This document shows positions 1 to 8,248 of a stretch of 64,000 bases of DNA, piece after piece. The DNA is from Eubacteriales bacterium (GTDB taxonomy: Bacteria > Bacillota > Clostridia > Peptostreptococcales > Anaerovoracaceae). The stretch lies in the NCBI GenBank assembly GCA_029009055.1, contig JAQXJR010000001.1, positions 1-64,000 of the forward strand, read 5' to 3'. Numbering within the stretch: position 1 is the stretch's first letter; the number at the start of each line of letters is the position of its first letter. The notes under the pieces were generated by a model. That model saw only the letters and a program-made list of their open reading frames with translations. It ran no database searches and was not told where the DNA came from. The position numbers and the translations under genes were made by a program.

Positions 1-1603
1 GCATAGTCATGATATTTCCTGTCTTAACTACTACGAATCCGGCTCCTGCTGAAACGTAAGCTTCTGTTACAGTAACTCTGAATCCTTCAGGAGCGCAGAG
101 CTTCTTAGGATCGTCAGTAAAGCTGTACTGAGTCTTAGCCATGCAGACAGCCAGATTACCGAAGCCCAGCTTCTCCAGCTTAGCTATATCCTTCTCGGCT
201 TTGCTAGTGTAATCAACACCGTCAGCCCTGTAGATCTTCTTAGCTACAGCCTCGATCTTCTCCTTAATGGAGAGATCCAGGTCATAAGTGTAGCTGGTCT
301 CGTGCTTCTGCTCTACCAGCTCTACGATAGCCTTAGCCATCTCTTCTCCGCCGGCGCCGCCGTGAGCCCATACATCGCTCAGAACGACATTAGCGCCTCT
401 CTTAGCGCACTCCTCACGGATGACAGCGATCTCAGCCTCTGTATCGAACGGGAATTTATTGATAGCTACGAGGACAGGCAGGTTGAAGTTATTCTGCATG
501 TTATCCAGGTGTCTGAGCAGGTTAGGAAGTCCCTTCTTGACTGCTTCTACGTTCTCGTTATTCAAGTCGTCCTTAGCTACACCGCCCTGATACTTCATGG
601 AACGGACTGTAGTTACCAGTACGCAGGCATCAGGCTGGAGCCCTGTCTGACGGCACTTAATGTCCATGAACTTCTCAGCGCCCAGGTCAGCGGCGAATCC
701 TGCCTCTGTAACGACGTAATCAGCGAGCTTCAGAGCTGTCTTAGTAGCGATGACTGAGTTGCAGCCGTGAGCGATGTTAGCGAAAGGTCCACCGTGGATG
801 AGAACAGGTGTGCCTTCCAGTGTCTGTACCAGGTTAGGCTTAAGAGCGTCCTTCAGGATGGCTGTAGCGGCGCCCTCTACCTTAAGGTCGGAAACTGTTA
901 CAGGCTGATCGTCGTAAGTGTAAGCTACGAGAGCTCTTCCGATCCTGGCCTTCAGGTCTGTGATGTCCTTAGCTAAGCAAAGGATAGCCATGATCTGGCT
1001 GGCTACAGTAATTTCGAATCCGTCTTCTCTAGGTGTTCCGTTAACAGGACCGCCGAGTCCGTCTACCAGGTATCTCAGCTGTCTGTCGTTCATGTCCACG
1101 CAGCGCTTCCAGATAACTCTTCTAGGGTCTATGTTAAGTTTATTTCCCTTAATAATGCTGTTATCCAGACACGCGGCGATGAGGTTGTTAGCGGCTCCAA
1201 TGGCGTGCATGTCTCCCGTGAAATGAAGGTTTATATCTTCCATAGGGATGACCTGAGCGTATCCGCCGCCGGCAGCTCCGCCCTTAATGCCGAATACAGG
1301 TCCCATGGATGGCTCCCTCAGAGCTGCCATGGTCTTCTTCCCAATCCTATGAAGGGCATCCGCGAGGCCGATGCTGGTCGTAGTCTTACCTTCACCTGCA
1401 GGTGTCGGGGATGTAGCTGTAACGAGGATCAGTTTACCGTTCGGCTGGTCTTTCTTAGATTTCGCCAGCTCAGGGACTAATTTCGCTTTATAGTTTCCGT
1501 AAAGCTCGAGATACTTCTCATCGATACCGATGGATGCCGCGATCTCGCGAATGTCTTTCATGTCCGCTGCCTGAGCGATCTCAAGATCTGTTTTAATCTC
1601 CAT
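1..1603 (-). CDS. fhs: Formate--tetrahydrofolate ligase (partial, C-terminus cut by window edge)
   Basis: Makes 10-formyltetrahydrofolate from formate, THF and ATP in the cytosol, feeding one-carbon metabolism (and the methyl branch of the Wood-Ljungdahl pathway where present). I translated it from the ATG at 1603, which follows a GGAGG site. The N-terminus begins [13 protein letters not shown] and continues to the family ATP-binding segment [14 protein letters not shown] (near residue 67) and the region around [12 protein letters not shown]. About 534 residues are present; the family is usually near 557, so roughly 20 C-terminal residues lie to the left of the window. The 129-base gap upstream (1604-1732) is AT-rich and carries a perfect short hairpin (1644-1659). 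Identity is very secure. Confidence 0.97.
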   Translation of the reverse strand, partial: MEIKTDLEIAQAADMKDIREIAASIGIDEKYLELYGNYKAKLVPELAKSKKDQPNGKLILVTATSPTPAGEGKTTTSIGLADALHRIGKKTMAALREPSMGPVFGIKGGAAGGGYAQVIPMEDINLHFTGDMHAIGAANNLIAACLDNSIIKGNKLNIDPRRVIWKRCVDMNDRQLRYLVDGLGGPVNGTPREDGFEITVASQIMAILCLAKDITDLKARIGRALVAYTYDDQPVTVSDLKVEGAATAILKDALKPNLVQTLEGTPVLIHGGPFANIAHGCNSVIATKTALKLADYVVTEAGFAADLGAEKFMDIKCRQTGLQPDACVLVTTVRSMKYQGGVAKDDLNNENVEAVKKGLPNLLRHLDNMQNNFNLPVLVAINKFPFDTEAEIAVIREECAKRGANVVLSDVWAHGGAGGEEMAKAIVELVEQKHETSYTYDLDLSIKEKIEAVAKKIYRADGVDYTSKAEKDIAKLEKLGFGNLAVCMAKTQYSFTDDPKKLCAPEGFRVTVTEAYVSAGAGFVVVKTGNIMTM

Positions 1604-1732
1604 TAATGCCTCCTAACTCATACAAATGACTGACTGCGCCTCTTTCCGGCCTGCCGGAATGTTTACGCAATTATTAAATATATATGTTAATTGTTACTTT
1701 TTTAGCAAAATATAACAATTTACACCTATATT

Positions 1733-2413
1733 CTATACTTTACTGTGCTTTTCTGTAAAGTTCTTCAGAAATGATTTCCTATGTATACTTGTTATGCCCT
1801 GAGCCCTTATGCCGTCGTAATGCTCTCGGGTCCCGTAGCCCTTATTCTTCTCGAAGCCGTAGCCCGGGTATTCCTCGGCGTAGGCTATCATCATGTCGTC
1901 CCTCTTCACCTTAGCTATTATGGACGCGGCTGCTATGGAAACGCATGTGGCGTCTCCGTGGACTATGGCTGTCTGAGGCTTATCTATGGCGCCGACTGTT
2001 AGCGCGTCTATTACCACATGGTCTATGGACTCACCGGTCCTCTCCTTAAGCATGTCGTCGGCCGCCTTCACGGCCTGTGTCATGGCTATCTTCGTAGCTT
2101 CCAGGATGTTCACATCGTCGATCACATCATTACCCACGATTCCGAAGCCATAGGCAAGGGCTTTTTCCATTATTCCCTCATTAAGCTCCCGGCGCTTCTT
2201 ATCTGAGAGTTTCTTAGAGTCATCTACACCCAGCAGATAGAAATCTTCCGGAAGCACGCATGCCGCCGCGACGACCGGCCCCGCCAGGGGACCTCTTCCT
2301 ACTTCGTCCACACCAGCTATATATTTCTTACCTGCTTCATGGAGGCCGGCCTCGTAAGCCTTAAGCTCTTCCAGCCTCTTCTTAAGTTTTTCTTCTCTTT
2401 CGACCTTAGTCAT
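1733..2413 (-). CDS. rnhB: Ribonuclease HII
   Basis: Cleaves the RNA strand of RNA/DNA hybrids and removes misincorporated ribonucleotides. The protein (226 aa) carries the RNase HII signature AGVDEVGRGPLAGPVVAAA, containing the first catalytic Asp-Glu pair, and later Asp residues in DDSKKLS and DALTVG. I chose the ATG at 2413 (MTKVEREEK). A longer reading from 2479 would overlap the rbgA coding end by over 70 bases and adds basic residues foreign to the family. The chosen start overlaps the rbgA stop by 8 bases, which indicates translational coupling. The C-terminus YGTREHYDGIRAQGI is typical. Confidence 0.95.
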   Translation of the reverse strand: MTKVEREEKLKKRLEELKAYEAGLHEAGKKYIAGVDEVGRGPLAGPVVAAACVLPEDFYLLGVDDSKKLSDKKRRELNEGIMEKALAYGFGIVGNDVIDDVNILEATKIAMTQAVKAADDMLKERTGESIDHVVIDALTVGAIDKPQTAIVHGDATCVSIAAASIIAKVKRDDMMIAYAEEYPGYGFEKNKGYGTREHYDGIRAQGITSIHRKSFLKNFTEKHSKV

Positions 2414-3323
2414 CGCTTTCCGGCTCCTTTTCTTCAGCGCCGCTAGCGGCTTCAGGCTCCGCTGTCCGGAGGGAATCATGCCGGGATGGCTTTGCTTTCT
2501 CTAAAGTTATATGACCGATAGTTCCGGCTCTGAACTCGTCGAGGACCGTGAGCGCGCACCTGTCGTAATCTATGCGTTTTCCCGCCATGATGAAGCCGCG
2601 CTTTCTCGCTATGTCCTCCATGGTCTCGAGCGGATCCTCGGACACGCCCTCCAGCTTATAACGCTTTATGAGGAGGTCAGGGTAATTTTCAGACATTTCC
2701 CTTATGAACTCCAAAGCCAGGTCGGGAAGGTCGAGGATCTCGTCTTTAATGGACCCGCAGAAAGCCAGGTGGAGGCCCGTCTCCTTAGAGCCAAGCTTAG
2801 GCCAGAGCACTCCCGGCGTGTCGAGGAGCTGGGTCCCGTCCTTCAGTGTCAGCCACTGCTTACCCCTGGTTACGCCCGGCCTGTTTCCGGTCTGGGCGCT
2901 CTTCTTACCGGTCAGCCTGTTTATGAGGGTCGATTTCCCGACATTAGGGATGCCGACTATCATGACCCTGAGCGGCCTCTGGTTCCGGCGCTCCTTATTT
3001 ATCTCCGCCCTCATGTTATCGAGGATCCTGAAGAGGCCCTTAGCCTCTGTATTTCCGGCGCAGGAAAGTCCCACGGCTTCGAAGCCCTCGCTCTTAAGCT
3101 TCCTGACCCACTTCTCCGTCTCCGTCCTGTCCGCGAGGTCGCTCTTATTCAGAACGACTATCCTCGGCTTATGGGCGAAGAGCTGGGCCAGGTCTTTATT
3201 CGTGCTGGACATTGGGATCCGGGCGTCTCTGAGCTCTATGACCACGTCCACCAGCTTTATATTAGCCTGGATGAGGTCCTTAGTCTTCTTCATGTGTCCC
3301 GGGTACCAGTTTATATCCTTCAT
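2406..3323 (-). CDS. rbgA: Ribosome biogenesis GTPase RbgA/YlqF
   Basis: Circularly permuted GTPase needed for late 50S subunit assembly. The start at 3323 (MKDINWYPGHMKKTKD) matches the conserved N-terminus of the family and sits behind AAGAAAGG; an upstream in-frame ATG at 3362 adds 13 residues without family support. Permuted G motifs are visible in order: G4 LNKSDLAD, then G1 GIPNVGKSTLINRL, then G3 DTPGVLWP. The C-terminus is extended by an acidic tail ending in ESDD. Length 305 aa against a usual 280-300. It is coupled to rnhB by an 8-base overlap, the usual order in Firmicutes. Confidence 0.95.
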   Translation of the reverse strand: MKDINWYPGHMKKTKDLIQANIKLVDVVIELRDARIPMSSTNKDLAQLFAHKPRIVVLNKSDLADRTETEKWVRKLKSEGFEAVGLSCAGNTEAKGLFRILDNMRAEINKERRNQRPLRVMIVGIPNVGKSTLINRLTGKKSAQTGNRPGVTRGKQWLTLKDGTQLLDTPGVLWPKLGSKETGLHLAFCGSIKDEILDLPDLALEFIREMSENYPDLLIKRYKLEGVSEDPLETMEDIARKRGFIMAGKRIDYDRCALTVLDEFRAGTIGHITLEKAKPSRHDSLRTAEPEAASGAEEKEPESDD

Positions 3324-3430
3324 ATATTTTCCTTTCTTATGGAGCAAAGCCGATCCGGCCATTGCCGCCGGCGGAAGCCCGCTTGGCGCCCGGCCGCGAG
3401 CTGTTGAACCTTAACTCCTGAAAATAAAAA

Positions 3431-3463
3431 CAAAAAAGAGAAGCCGTAAAGCTCCTCCTCTCT
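3431..3463 (-). terminator. Rho-independent terminator after rplS
   Basis: On the minus strand a GAGGAGC / GCTTCTC stem (one G-T pair, extendable outward) with a 6-base loop is followed directly by TTTTTTG. It lies 20 bases past the rplS stop and separates L19 from the rbgA-rnhB pair. Confidence 0.8.
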
Positions 3464-3483
3464 GTACAGTCTTCGACAGGGAA

Positions 3484-3828
3484 TTAGTCCTGCTTAGTTC
3501 TGATCTTAGCAGACTTACCTGTTCTCTCTCTCATGTAGTTCAGCTTAGCGCGTCTTACACGACCGTGTCTAACTACTTCGATCTCTTCTACCCATGGTGA
3601 GTAGATAGGGAAAGTCTTCTCAACGCCTACGCCGGAAGCGATCCTTCTAACTGTGAATGTCTCGCTGATGCCGCCGTTCTGTCTCTTAAGAACGAAGCCC
3701 TCGAAAACCTGGATTCTCTCGCGGTTTCCTTCCTTGATCTTAATGTGGACTCTGACTGTGTCTCCAACTCTGAAATCAGGAACTTCCTTAGTCATGTATT
3801 CCTGATTGATGGAATCGATAATGTTCAT
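3484..3828 (-). CDS. rplS: 50S ribosomal protein L19
   Basis: Structural protein at the 30S-50S interface. The 114-aa product starts [12 protein letters not shown] and contains the family block [20 protein letters not shown] and [10 protein letters not shown], ending near [17 protein letters not shown]. The ATG at 3828 is preceded by GGGAGAATAAGC; a longer upstream reading to 3942 would pass through the leader and is rejected. The gene has its own promoter and terminator. It is not beside trmD, rimM or rpsP, its common neighbours; the next gene upstream is a Xer-like recombinase. Confidence 0.97.
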   Translation of the reverse strand: MNIIDSINQEYMTKEVPDFRVGDTVRVHIKIKEGNRERIQVFEGFVLKRQNGGISETFTVRRIASGVGVEKTFPIYSPWVEEIEVVRHGRVRRAKLNYMRERTGKSAKIRTKQD

Positions 3829-3956
3829 GCTTATTCTCCCTTCGCGAAGTGGCGTTCTTACGATGCTCACGGACAGACGGATTTCTGCCGCAAGTTCCCA
3901 TCCAGAGGAACGTCCGCATACCTCGTTAGTATAACAGAACACAAGCCCCTGCGCAA
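3829..3956 (-). promoter_or_regulatory. rplS promoter and 5' leader
   Basis: A sigma-A promoter reads TTGCGC (3951-3956), 17-base spacer, TATACT (3928-3933). It leaves an untranslated leader of about 95 bases before the L19 start. Autoregulatory L19 leader RNAs are known in Firmicutes; the length and position fit, but I have not matched a consensus structure, so the leader function is an inference. Confidence 0.7.
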
Positions 3957-3973
3957 GGAAAAATTCAGGAAAT

Positions 3974-4921
3974 TTACTTCTTTCCCGCCCTCGGGTGGGT
4001 CCTGTCGTAAATGTCTTTAATCCTGTTATGAGTCTCGCGGAAATACGCCTGGGTCGCGCTTATATCCTCATGGCCCATGAGCTCCTGCAGGGAAACTATG
4101 TCTATGCCGTTCTGCGCCATGTGGATGGCGAATGAGTTCCTCAGAGCCTGCGGCGTAAGCTTATCCTTAATGCCGGCTTTATCACCATACTGCCTCATGA
4201 TCTTCCAGCAGCCCTGCCTGGTCATGGCCTCGCCGTGGAAATTAACGAATAGAGGTCCTGTCGGCGATTCAGGTTCCCCGTCCTTCATGAGCTCCTTACG
4301 GCTTCCTTCCACGTAATTCTTAAGAGCCAGCTTCGATGGGCCGCCCATAGGAACTATCCTGGCCATGCCGTGGGTCCCTGACAGCTTCACGAAGCCCATC
4401 CTCATGTCTACATCTGACAGCATCATATCCACAACTTCACTGACCCTGACACCTGTAGCGTACATGACTTCCAATAGAGCCTTATCGCGGGCGCCGAGCG
4501 GAGTCGAGTCATCCGGCATGCTGAGGAGCTTATTCACTTCCTGGACCGTAAGGTAATCCACGCGCTTTCTTTGCGCCTTAGGGGACCTTATATCCTCTGT
4601 CGGATCGACCCCGATCAGCCCCTGCCTCTTCATGTAGCGGTAAAATACCCTGAGAGACGTGAGCTTCCTGTTTATGGTGGAGCCTGATCTGCCTTCGTCC
4701 CTGAGCCCGCTCAGAAACGCGACTATATCCGTGTTCGTCACCCTGGCCGGTTCGCCGTGGCCTCTCTCCGCCGCGAACTTCATGAAACTTCTGACATCCG
4801 ACCTGTAAGCCATGACAGTATTATCGGACATGTGTTCGGATTCCTTCAGGTCCTTTATAAAACCCGCCTCCAGATCTTCCAGGCTCTCGATGCCGCCATG
4901 AGCCTCCATTTCAATACCCAT
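3974..4921 (-). CDS. Tyrosine recombinase (XerC/XerD-like) with altered catalytic residues
   Basis: Site-specific recombinase family, 315 aa: an N-terminal SAM-like DNA-binding domain (about 15-105) and a C-terminal catalytic domain (about 120-305). The expected RKHRHY set is incomplete. Arg159 (TGVRVSE), Arg261 (ALRNSFA), His284 (LMGHEDIS) and Tyr293 (TQAYF) are present. The beta-hairpin Lys of the usual GKGNKER block is replaced (SGTHGMAR, Thr183), and the HxxR His is Gln258 (TPQALR). The start at 4921 is supported by AGGAG 7 bases upstream. It lies 10 bases after a NUDIX gene. It may be a weak or non-catalytic Xer paralogue rather than the main dif recombinase. There are no prophage genes nearby. 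Confidence 0.88.
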   Translation of the reverse strand: MGIEMEAHGGIESLEDLEAGFIKDLKESEHMSDNTVMAYRSDVRSFMKFAAERGHGEPARVTNTDIVAFLSGLRDEGRSGSTINRKLTSLRVFYRYMKRQGLIGVDPTEDIRSPKAQRKRVDYLTVQEVNKLLSMPDDSTPLGARDKALLEVMYATGVRVSEVVDMMLSDVDMRMGFVKLSGTHGMARIVPMGGPSKLALKNYVEGSRKELMKDGEPESPTGPLFVNFHGEAMTRQGCWKIMRQYGDKAGIKDKLTPQALRNSFAIHMAQNGIDIVSLQELMGHEDISATQAYFRETHNRIKDIYDRTHPRAGKK

Positions 4922-4931
4922 GACTCAGCTC

Positions 4932-5492
4932 CTACCTTCCGAGATATTCGTCGAACTCGCCTCTATCGACCATAGCCTTCACCATCATGATGACGACCTG
5001 GGACTTAGCGTCCTGGATCTCGCCGCTCATTACCATGTTATATAGTGTGTCCAGAGGGTAATCAGCTATCTCTATATCCTCGTCCTCATCGAGGTCCGTT
5101 TCGCCCGGCACCAGGTCTGTGCAGACGTATGAGTAGAGAATTTCTGTAGAAAAGCCCGCTGACGGGTAGCTCTTAGTTAAGTAGCGGATGTTCTTAGCCG
5201 TATAGCCAGTTTCTTCCCTGAGTTCTCTTAGCGCCGCTGTCTCAGGCTGTTCGCCCGGGTCCATCTTCCCTGCCGGAAGCTCGAAAAGCACGCTCTCTAT
5301 GGCCTTCCTGAACTGGTGCTCCATGATGAGGGTCCCATCCGGCTTCAAGGCCGCCATGACTACTCCGCCGCAGTGCTCGGCTATCTCGCGCTCAGACTTC
5401 CCCGACGGTGTCGTAACGAGGTCCCTGCGCACGTTTATGAGCTTACCTTTAAATACATACTCGCTCTTTATAGTTTCTTCCTTAAATACCAT
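4932..5492 (-). CDS. NUDIX hydrolase, ADP-ribose pyrophosphatase type
   Basis: Hydrolyses nucleoside diphosphate-X compounds, most likely ADP-ribose, in the cytosol. The 186-aa protein has a complete NUDIX box (GX5EX7REUXEEXGU) beginning GKMDPGEQPETAALRELREE around residues 76-98, preceded by the ELPAGK motif typical of the ADP-ribose branch. The acidic stretch DLDEDEDIEI and a C-terminal helix match NudF-like proteins. It is followed by the Xer-like gene with 10 bases between them. Substrate assignment rests on family resemblance only. Confidence 0.9.
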   Translation of the reverse strand: MVFKEETIKSEYVFKGKLINVRRDLVTTPSGKSEREIAEHCGGVVMAALKPDGTLIMEHQFRKAIESVLFELPAGKMDPGEQPETAALRELREETGYTAKNIRYLTKSYPSAGFSTEILYSYVCTDLVPGETDLDEDEDIEIADYPLDTLYNMVMSGEIQDAKSQVVIMMVKAMVDRGEFDEYLGR

Positions 5493-5528
5493 TTATGACA
5501 TCTCCTGTATATTTATTTAGCAAAATCA

Positions 5529-6341
5529 TTACTTACGTGAGAGCTCTGCTGACCTGTCGGCCGCCGCCTGGGCTCCCTTAAGCACTGTTCCTTCGAAATC
5601 CAGTTCCTTCAAGACTTTCACGGCAGCTTCCGTCGTTCCGCCCTTCGTGCATATGGCGTCTATCATGTCGTCCAGGCTCTTATCGGAATTCATAACAAGC
5701 TTAGCGGCTCCGAGGACTGCCTGGGCAGCGAATACCTTAGCGTCTTCAGCTGTCATGCCGTTATCCGTGCCGCACTTCATAAGAGCTCTTATGTACATAT
5801 ATGTGTAGGCTGGGCTGCTGCCGCTTAAGCCGATGACAGCGTCTATCAGGCTCTCGTCGACTATCCTGCCGCGTCCTATAGTATCGAAGAGTTCCGCCAC
5901 ACGTTTTACGTCTTCATCCGTTGCCGCTTCGTTGACGCTCAGGGACACCATGATCTCACCGACTTCAGCCGGCGCGTTCGGCATTATGCGGACTATCTTA
6001 GCCGAACTTCCCAGTATCTCTTCCATGGACGCTATGGTAACGCCCGCTGCCATGGAAACAACGATCTTATCGTGCTCGCGGCCCTCCAGAGCAGGCTTTA
6101 TCTCACGGAGCACCTGTGGAACGACACCCGGAACGACACCGATGAAGATCATATCAGCGGCTTCCGCCAGCTGCTCGCCACTTACCGCAGGCGTCACAGT
6201 GTATCTATTCGCGATATCTCTCGTGCTCTCTTCTGTCCTTCCTAGGACTATAGCGTCTTCCCCGGATATAGCTCCTGACGCCAGGAAACCCCTTAAAATG
6301 GCGCCGCCCATGTGGCCGACTCCTATAAACCCATATTTCAT
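5529..6341 (-). CDS. proC: Pyrroline-5-carboxylate reductase
   Basis: Last step of proline synthesis: reduces 1-pyrroline-5-carboxylate with NAD(P)H. The start at 6341 (MKYGFIGVGHMGGAIL) puts the Rossmann dinucleotide motif GVGHMG at the N-terminus, as in the family, with AAAGGGGG upstream; an upstream in-frame start near 6437 only adds low-complexity residues. The C-terminal dimerisation region contains GLSGSSPAYTYMYIRALM and CTKGGTTEAAVKVL. Length 270 aa is normal. Likely co-transcribed with the NUDIX gene, 36 bases downstream. Confidence 0.96.
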   Translation of the reverse strand: MKYGFIGVGHMGGAILRGFLASGAISGEDAIVLGRTEESTRDIANRYTVTPAVSGEQLAEAADMIFIGVVPGVVPQVLREIKPALEGREHDKIVVSMAAGVTIASMEEILGSSAKIVRIMPNAPAEVGEIMVSLSVNEAATDEDVKRVAELFDTIGRGRIVDESLIDAVIGLSGSSPAYTYMYIRALMKCGTDNGMTAEDAKVFAAQAVLGAAKLVMNSDKSLDDMIDAICTKGGTTEAAVKVLKELDFEGTVLKGAQAAADRSAELSRK

Positions 6342-6540
6342 CCCGTGACCCCCTTTGAAAAACCAAGCCAGCTTTAGCCCCTTTCCGATTCCTGACCTCA
6401 GCCGGCAGGTTTTTATTACTTTTACATAATAATACATTTATTATCATAGCACTAAACGTGGGATTATGGTAAACCTATTGAAAGTGCTTCCTAAAAAATC
6501 CAATCAGGATAAATAGACGGACAGGCTTTGCTAGGCGCAA

Positions 6541-6597
6541 AAAATAAAAAATCGAGCCGCCCCGGGCACCGAACACCTCAGCGCCTGAAGGCAGCTC
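6541..6597 (-). terminator. Terminator after the DUF896 gene
   Basis: Minus-strand stem GAGCTGCC / GGCGGCTC around a GC-rich 30-base loop, followed by GATTTTTTATTTTTT. It starts 14 bases beyond the stop of the DUF896 gene. The rest of the gap to proC (6342-6540) holds one copy of the AGCAAAGC octamer (6525-6532, inverted) and no gene. Confidence 0.7.
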
Positions 6598-6611
6598 TTA
6601 AGCTTGAATCA

Positions 6612-6833
6612 TTAATTCTTACCGTTCTTCTTCTCGGAACCTGCCTTAGCCGGCTCGTCCACGAATTCTATATTATCCAGCTGCGCCTTTAGATTCTCCC
6701 TGAAAGCAGCGACATACTCCTGCCTCAGCAGCTGCTGCTCCACCTTCTCCTCTTCTGTGAGCCCTTCCTTCTTAGACTTATGGTAAAGCTCGTTTATCCT
6801 GTTCACTTTCTCTTTCGTTATCAAATATTCCAC
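6612..6833 (-). CDS. DUF896 (YnzC/UPF0291) family protein
   Basis: Small cytosolic protein of unknown function, 73 aa. It shows the family pattern: INELYHKSKKEGLTEEEKVE, then QQLLRQEYVAAFRENLKAQL, two predicted helices forming a hairpin, and a charged Lys/Glu-rich tail ending KKNGKN. In Bacillus a relative is linked to the SOS gene yneA, but no such neighbour is present here. It follows the Spo0A-C-like gene by 40 bases and is probably co-transcribed with it; a terminator lies just downstream. Confidence 0.9.
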   Translation of the reverse strand: MEYLITKEKVNRINELYHKSKKEGLTEEEKVEQQLLRQEYVAAFRENLKAQLDNIEFVDEPAKAGSEKKNGKN

Positions 6834-6873
6834 CTCTCAGCCATGCGTATTCTTCTGTATTATATCAGCAGGT

Positions 6874-7284
6874 TCATGCCATTTCAACAGAAAGGCGGCG
6901 GCTGATGCTTAAGGCGAGCCAGGAAATGAATTCACCGTTAGTTGGTTTCTTATCTATAGGTCCCTCATCTGAATCGCTGAAGAAGTCCCGGATCTTATCC
7001 TCATCTCTCTGCCAGGCCTTCTCTATAGCTGTCCGTATGCTCCTCTCAACGGATTTCGGCGTCACGTGGTATCTCTCGCTTATTACGGAATATATCTGGG
7101 ATGTGAGTGCGCTGCACCTGTTATGATCCTCGATGGCTAGGACCACGGCGTCGCAGATGTATGTATAGCCCGTGAGCGTAGTCTTAACGCCCAGCCCCCT
7201 GACTATATCCTGAGTCTTTATGGTTATATCCGGACCGGTCTGGCCTTCGTAATAAATACTCATTATTTTCTTATTATTTACCAT
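6874..7284 (-). CDS. Free-standing Spo0A C-terminal DNA-binding domain protein
   Basis: A 136-aa protein that is essentially only the Spo0A effector domain. From about residue 28 (IVRGLGVKTTLTGYTYICDA) it aligns end to end with Spo0A-C: the recognition-helix region reads TPKSVERSIRTAIEKAW (Bacillus: ASRVERAIRHAIEVAW), and the conserved KPTNGEFI follows. There is no receiver domain and no phosphorylatable Asp upstream; the first 25 residues are too short. Neither ATG at 7284 nor the second one (MSIYYEG) has a good Shine-Dalgarno site. Upstream is an array of 0A-like boxes (7362-7398), suggesting autoregulation. It is probably a DNA-binding regulator independent of phosphorelay control. Targets are unknown. 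Confidence 0.88.
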   Translation of the reverse strand: MVNNKKIMSIYYEGQTGPDITIKTQDIVRGLGVKTTLTGYTYICDAVVLAIEDHNRCSALTSQIYSVISERYHVTPKSVERSIRTAIEKAWQRDEDKIRDFFSDSDEGPIDKKPTNGEFISWLALSISRRLSVEMA

Positions 7285-7294
7285 ATCGCGATAT
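7283..7294. promoter_or_regulatory. 12-bp palindrome over the start codon of the Spo0A-C-like gene
   Basis: A perfect palindrome ATATCGCGATAT includes the first two bases of the ATG at 7284. It could be an operator or an RNA fold that hides the start; I see no further evidence for either. Confidence 0.4.
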
Positions 7295-7361
7295 TAATAA
7301 ATAAATGCAAATTACCAACTATTACTAATGAGTATTGTAAAGTATAGGAGTGTATTTTTGT

Positions 7362-7398
7362 GGCGACACTTTTCGACATTTTGCGACTAAATGCGACA
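7362..7398 (-). promoter_or_regulatory. Phased array of four Spo0A-box-like heptamers
   Basis: Read on the minus strand, four heptamers follow each other at an exact 10-base period: TGTCGCA (7392-7398), AGTCGCA (7382-7388), TGTCGAA (7372-7378) and TGTCGCC (7362-7368). TGTCGAA is the core 0A box. A 10-base period (7-base box plus 3) is the tandem arrangement to which Spo0A-C is known to bind side by side. The array is 78-115 bases upstream of the Spo0A-C-like ATG; possible -10 sequences (TATACT, TACAAT) lie between. The 228-base gap 7285-7512 holds no gene. Confidence 0.7.
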
Positions 7399-7512
7399 GT
7401 CGCGAAACAGCATTTATTATAGTCCCCGGCGTTACCGGCTCTTATACACGTATTTTCCATATACCTCAGCAAATCCCTTCCTTCGCTGCCCTGCTCTGCC
7501 TGCCCGCGCCCA

Positions 7513-8190
7513 TCAGACCGTTATCATGTCCTTCATCTTCTCATATGTTTTATCCCCTATGCCGCTCACGTTCTTAATGTCTTCTTTCTTACTAAACGGG
7601 CCATTGGTCTTCCGGTAATTTATGATCTTCTCGGCCGTGGAAGGACCGACTCCCGGGATCTTCTGAAGCTCATCGCTTCCGGCGCTGTTTATGTTTATAA
7701 GGCCGGTTTCAGCAGCCTGCCCGGAGCCTGAAGCCCCTGCGGCGCCTGAACTCCCCGCCTGGCCGGATCCGCTTCCTGTCTGACCGCTCAGCCCGCCGCC
7801 TTTAACGCCCACGGTTATCTTCTGCCCGTCCTTCACCTTATCCGCCTGGTTTATGTAACTGGTATCAGCCTTCTTCGTAAGTCCTCCCGCTTTCTCTATC
7901 ACCTGGAAGACCCGGCTTCCGTACTTCACCTTATAGACCCCGGGGTTCTTCACCGCTCCGTCAACATCCACATAAATATAAGACTGGCCCGCCTTCGATC
8001 CAGCATCCTCGTCCACCTCCTCAGCTTCCTCAGCCTTCACCTTATCCGGCGATTTAAGGGAAACAGTCTTATTTTCCCCATTCCCGCCAAAAAGCAAGAA
8101 AGCGGTGATCAGCAGAGCTGCCACCGCGAGTATCTTAATTATTTTCTTACTTTCTGCCGGATCTTCCAGCAGTCTGCCCAGTTTCTTCAT
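7513..8190 (-). CDS. comEA: ComEA-family competence/helix-hairpin-helix protein
   Basis: DNA receptor of the transformation pathway, anchored in the membrane with its binding domain outside. The 225-aa protein has a membrane segment at about 20-37 (IIKILAVAALLITAFLLF), an SLBB domain (IYVDVDGAVKNPGVYKV to about residue 135), a Gly/Ser/Ala-rich linker, and two C-terminal helix-hairpin-helix motifs (INSAGSDELQKIPGVGPSTA and KNVSGIGDKTYEKM). Partners comEB/comEC are not adjacent. It stands upstream of the Spo0A-C-like gene in the same orientation, which makes a regulatory link conceivable but unproven. Confidence 0.93.
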   Translation of the reverse strand: MKKLGRLLEDPAESKKIIKILAVAALLITAFLLFGGNGENKTVSLKSPDKVKAEEAEEVDEDAGSKAGQSYIYVDVDGAVKNPGVYKVKYGSRVFQVIEKAGGLTKKADTSYINQADKVKDGQKITVGVKGGGLSGQTGSGSGQAGSSGAAGASGSGQAAETGLININSAGSDELQKIPGVGPSTAEKIINYRKTNGPFSKKEDIKNVSGIGDKTYEKMKDMITV

Positions 8191-8248
8191 AGCAGTACCT
8201 CCTTATCAAAAAGAAATATTGCCATATATTTCCATATCCAGGTCTATT

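Noticed and set aside
302..1480. Plus-strand open frames across the first 1.5 kb
   Set aside because: They are mirror frames of formyltetrahydrofolate synthetase, which reads cleanly on the minus strand to the window edge.
3974..4921. Integrase of a prophage or integrative element
   Set aside because: Neighbours are ordinary housekeeping genes, no attachment repeats were seen, and the size and domains fit the Xer group.
7278..7472. A 64-aa reading frame between comEA and the Spo0A-C-like gene
   Set aside because: No ribosome site, no recognisable domain, and it covers the 0A-like array; a regulatory region explains the sequence better.
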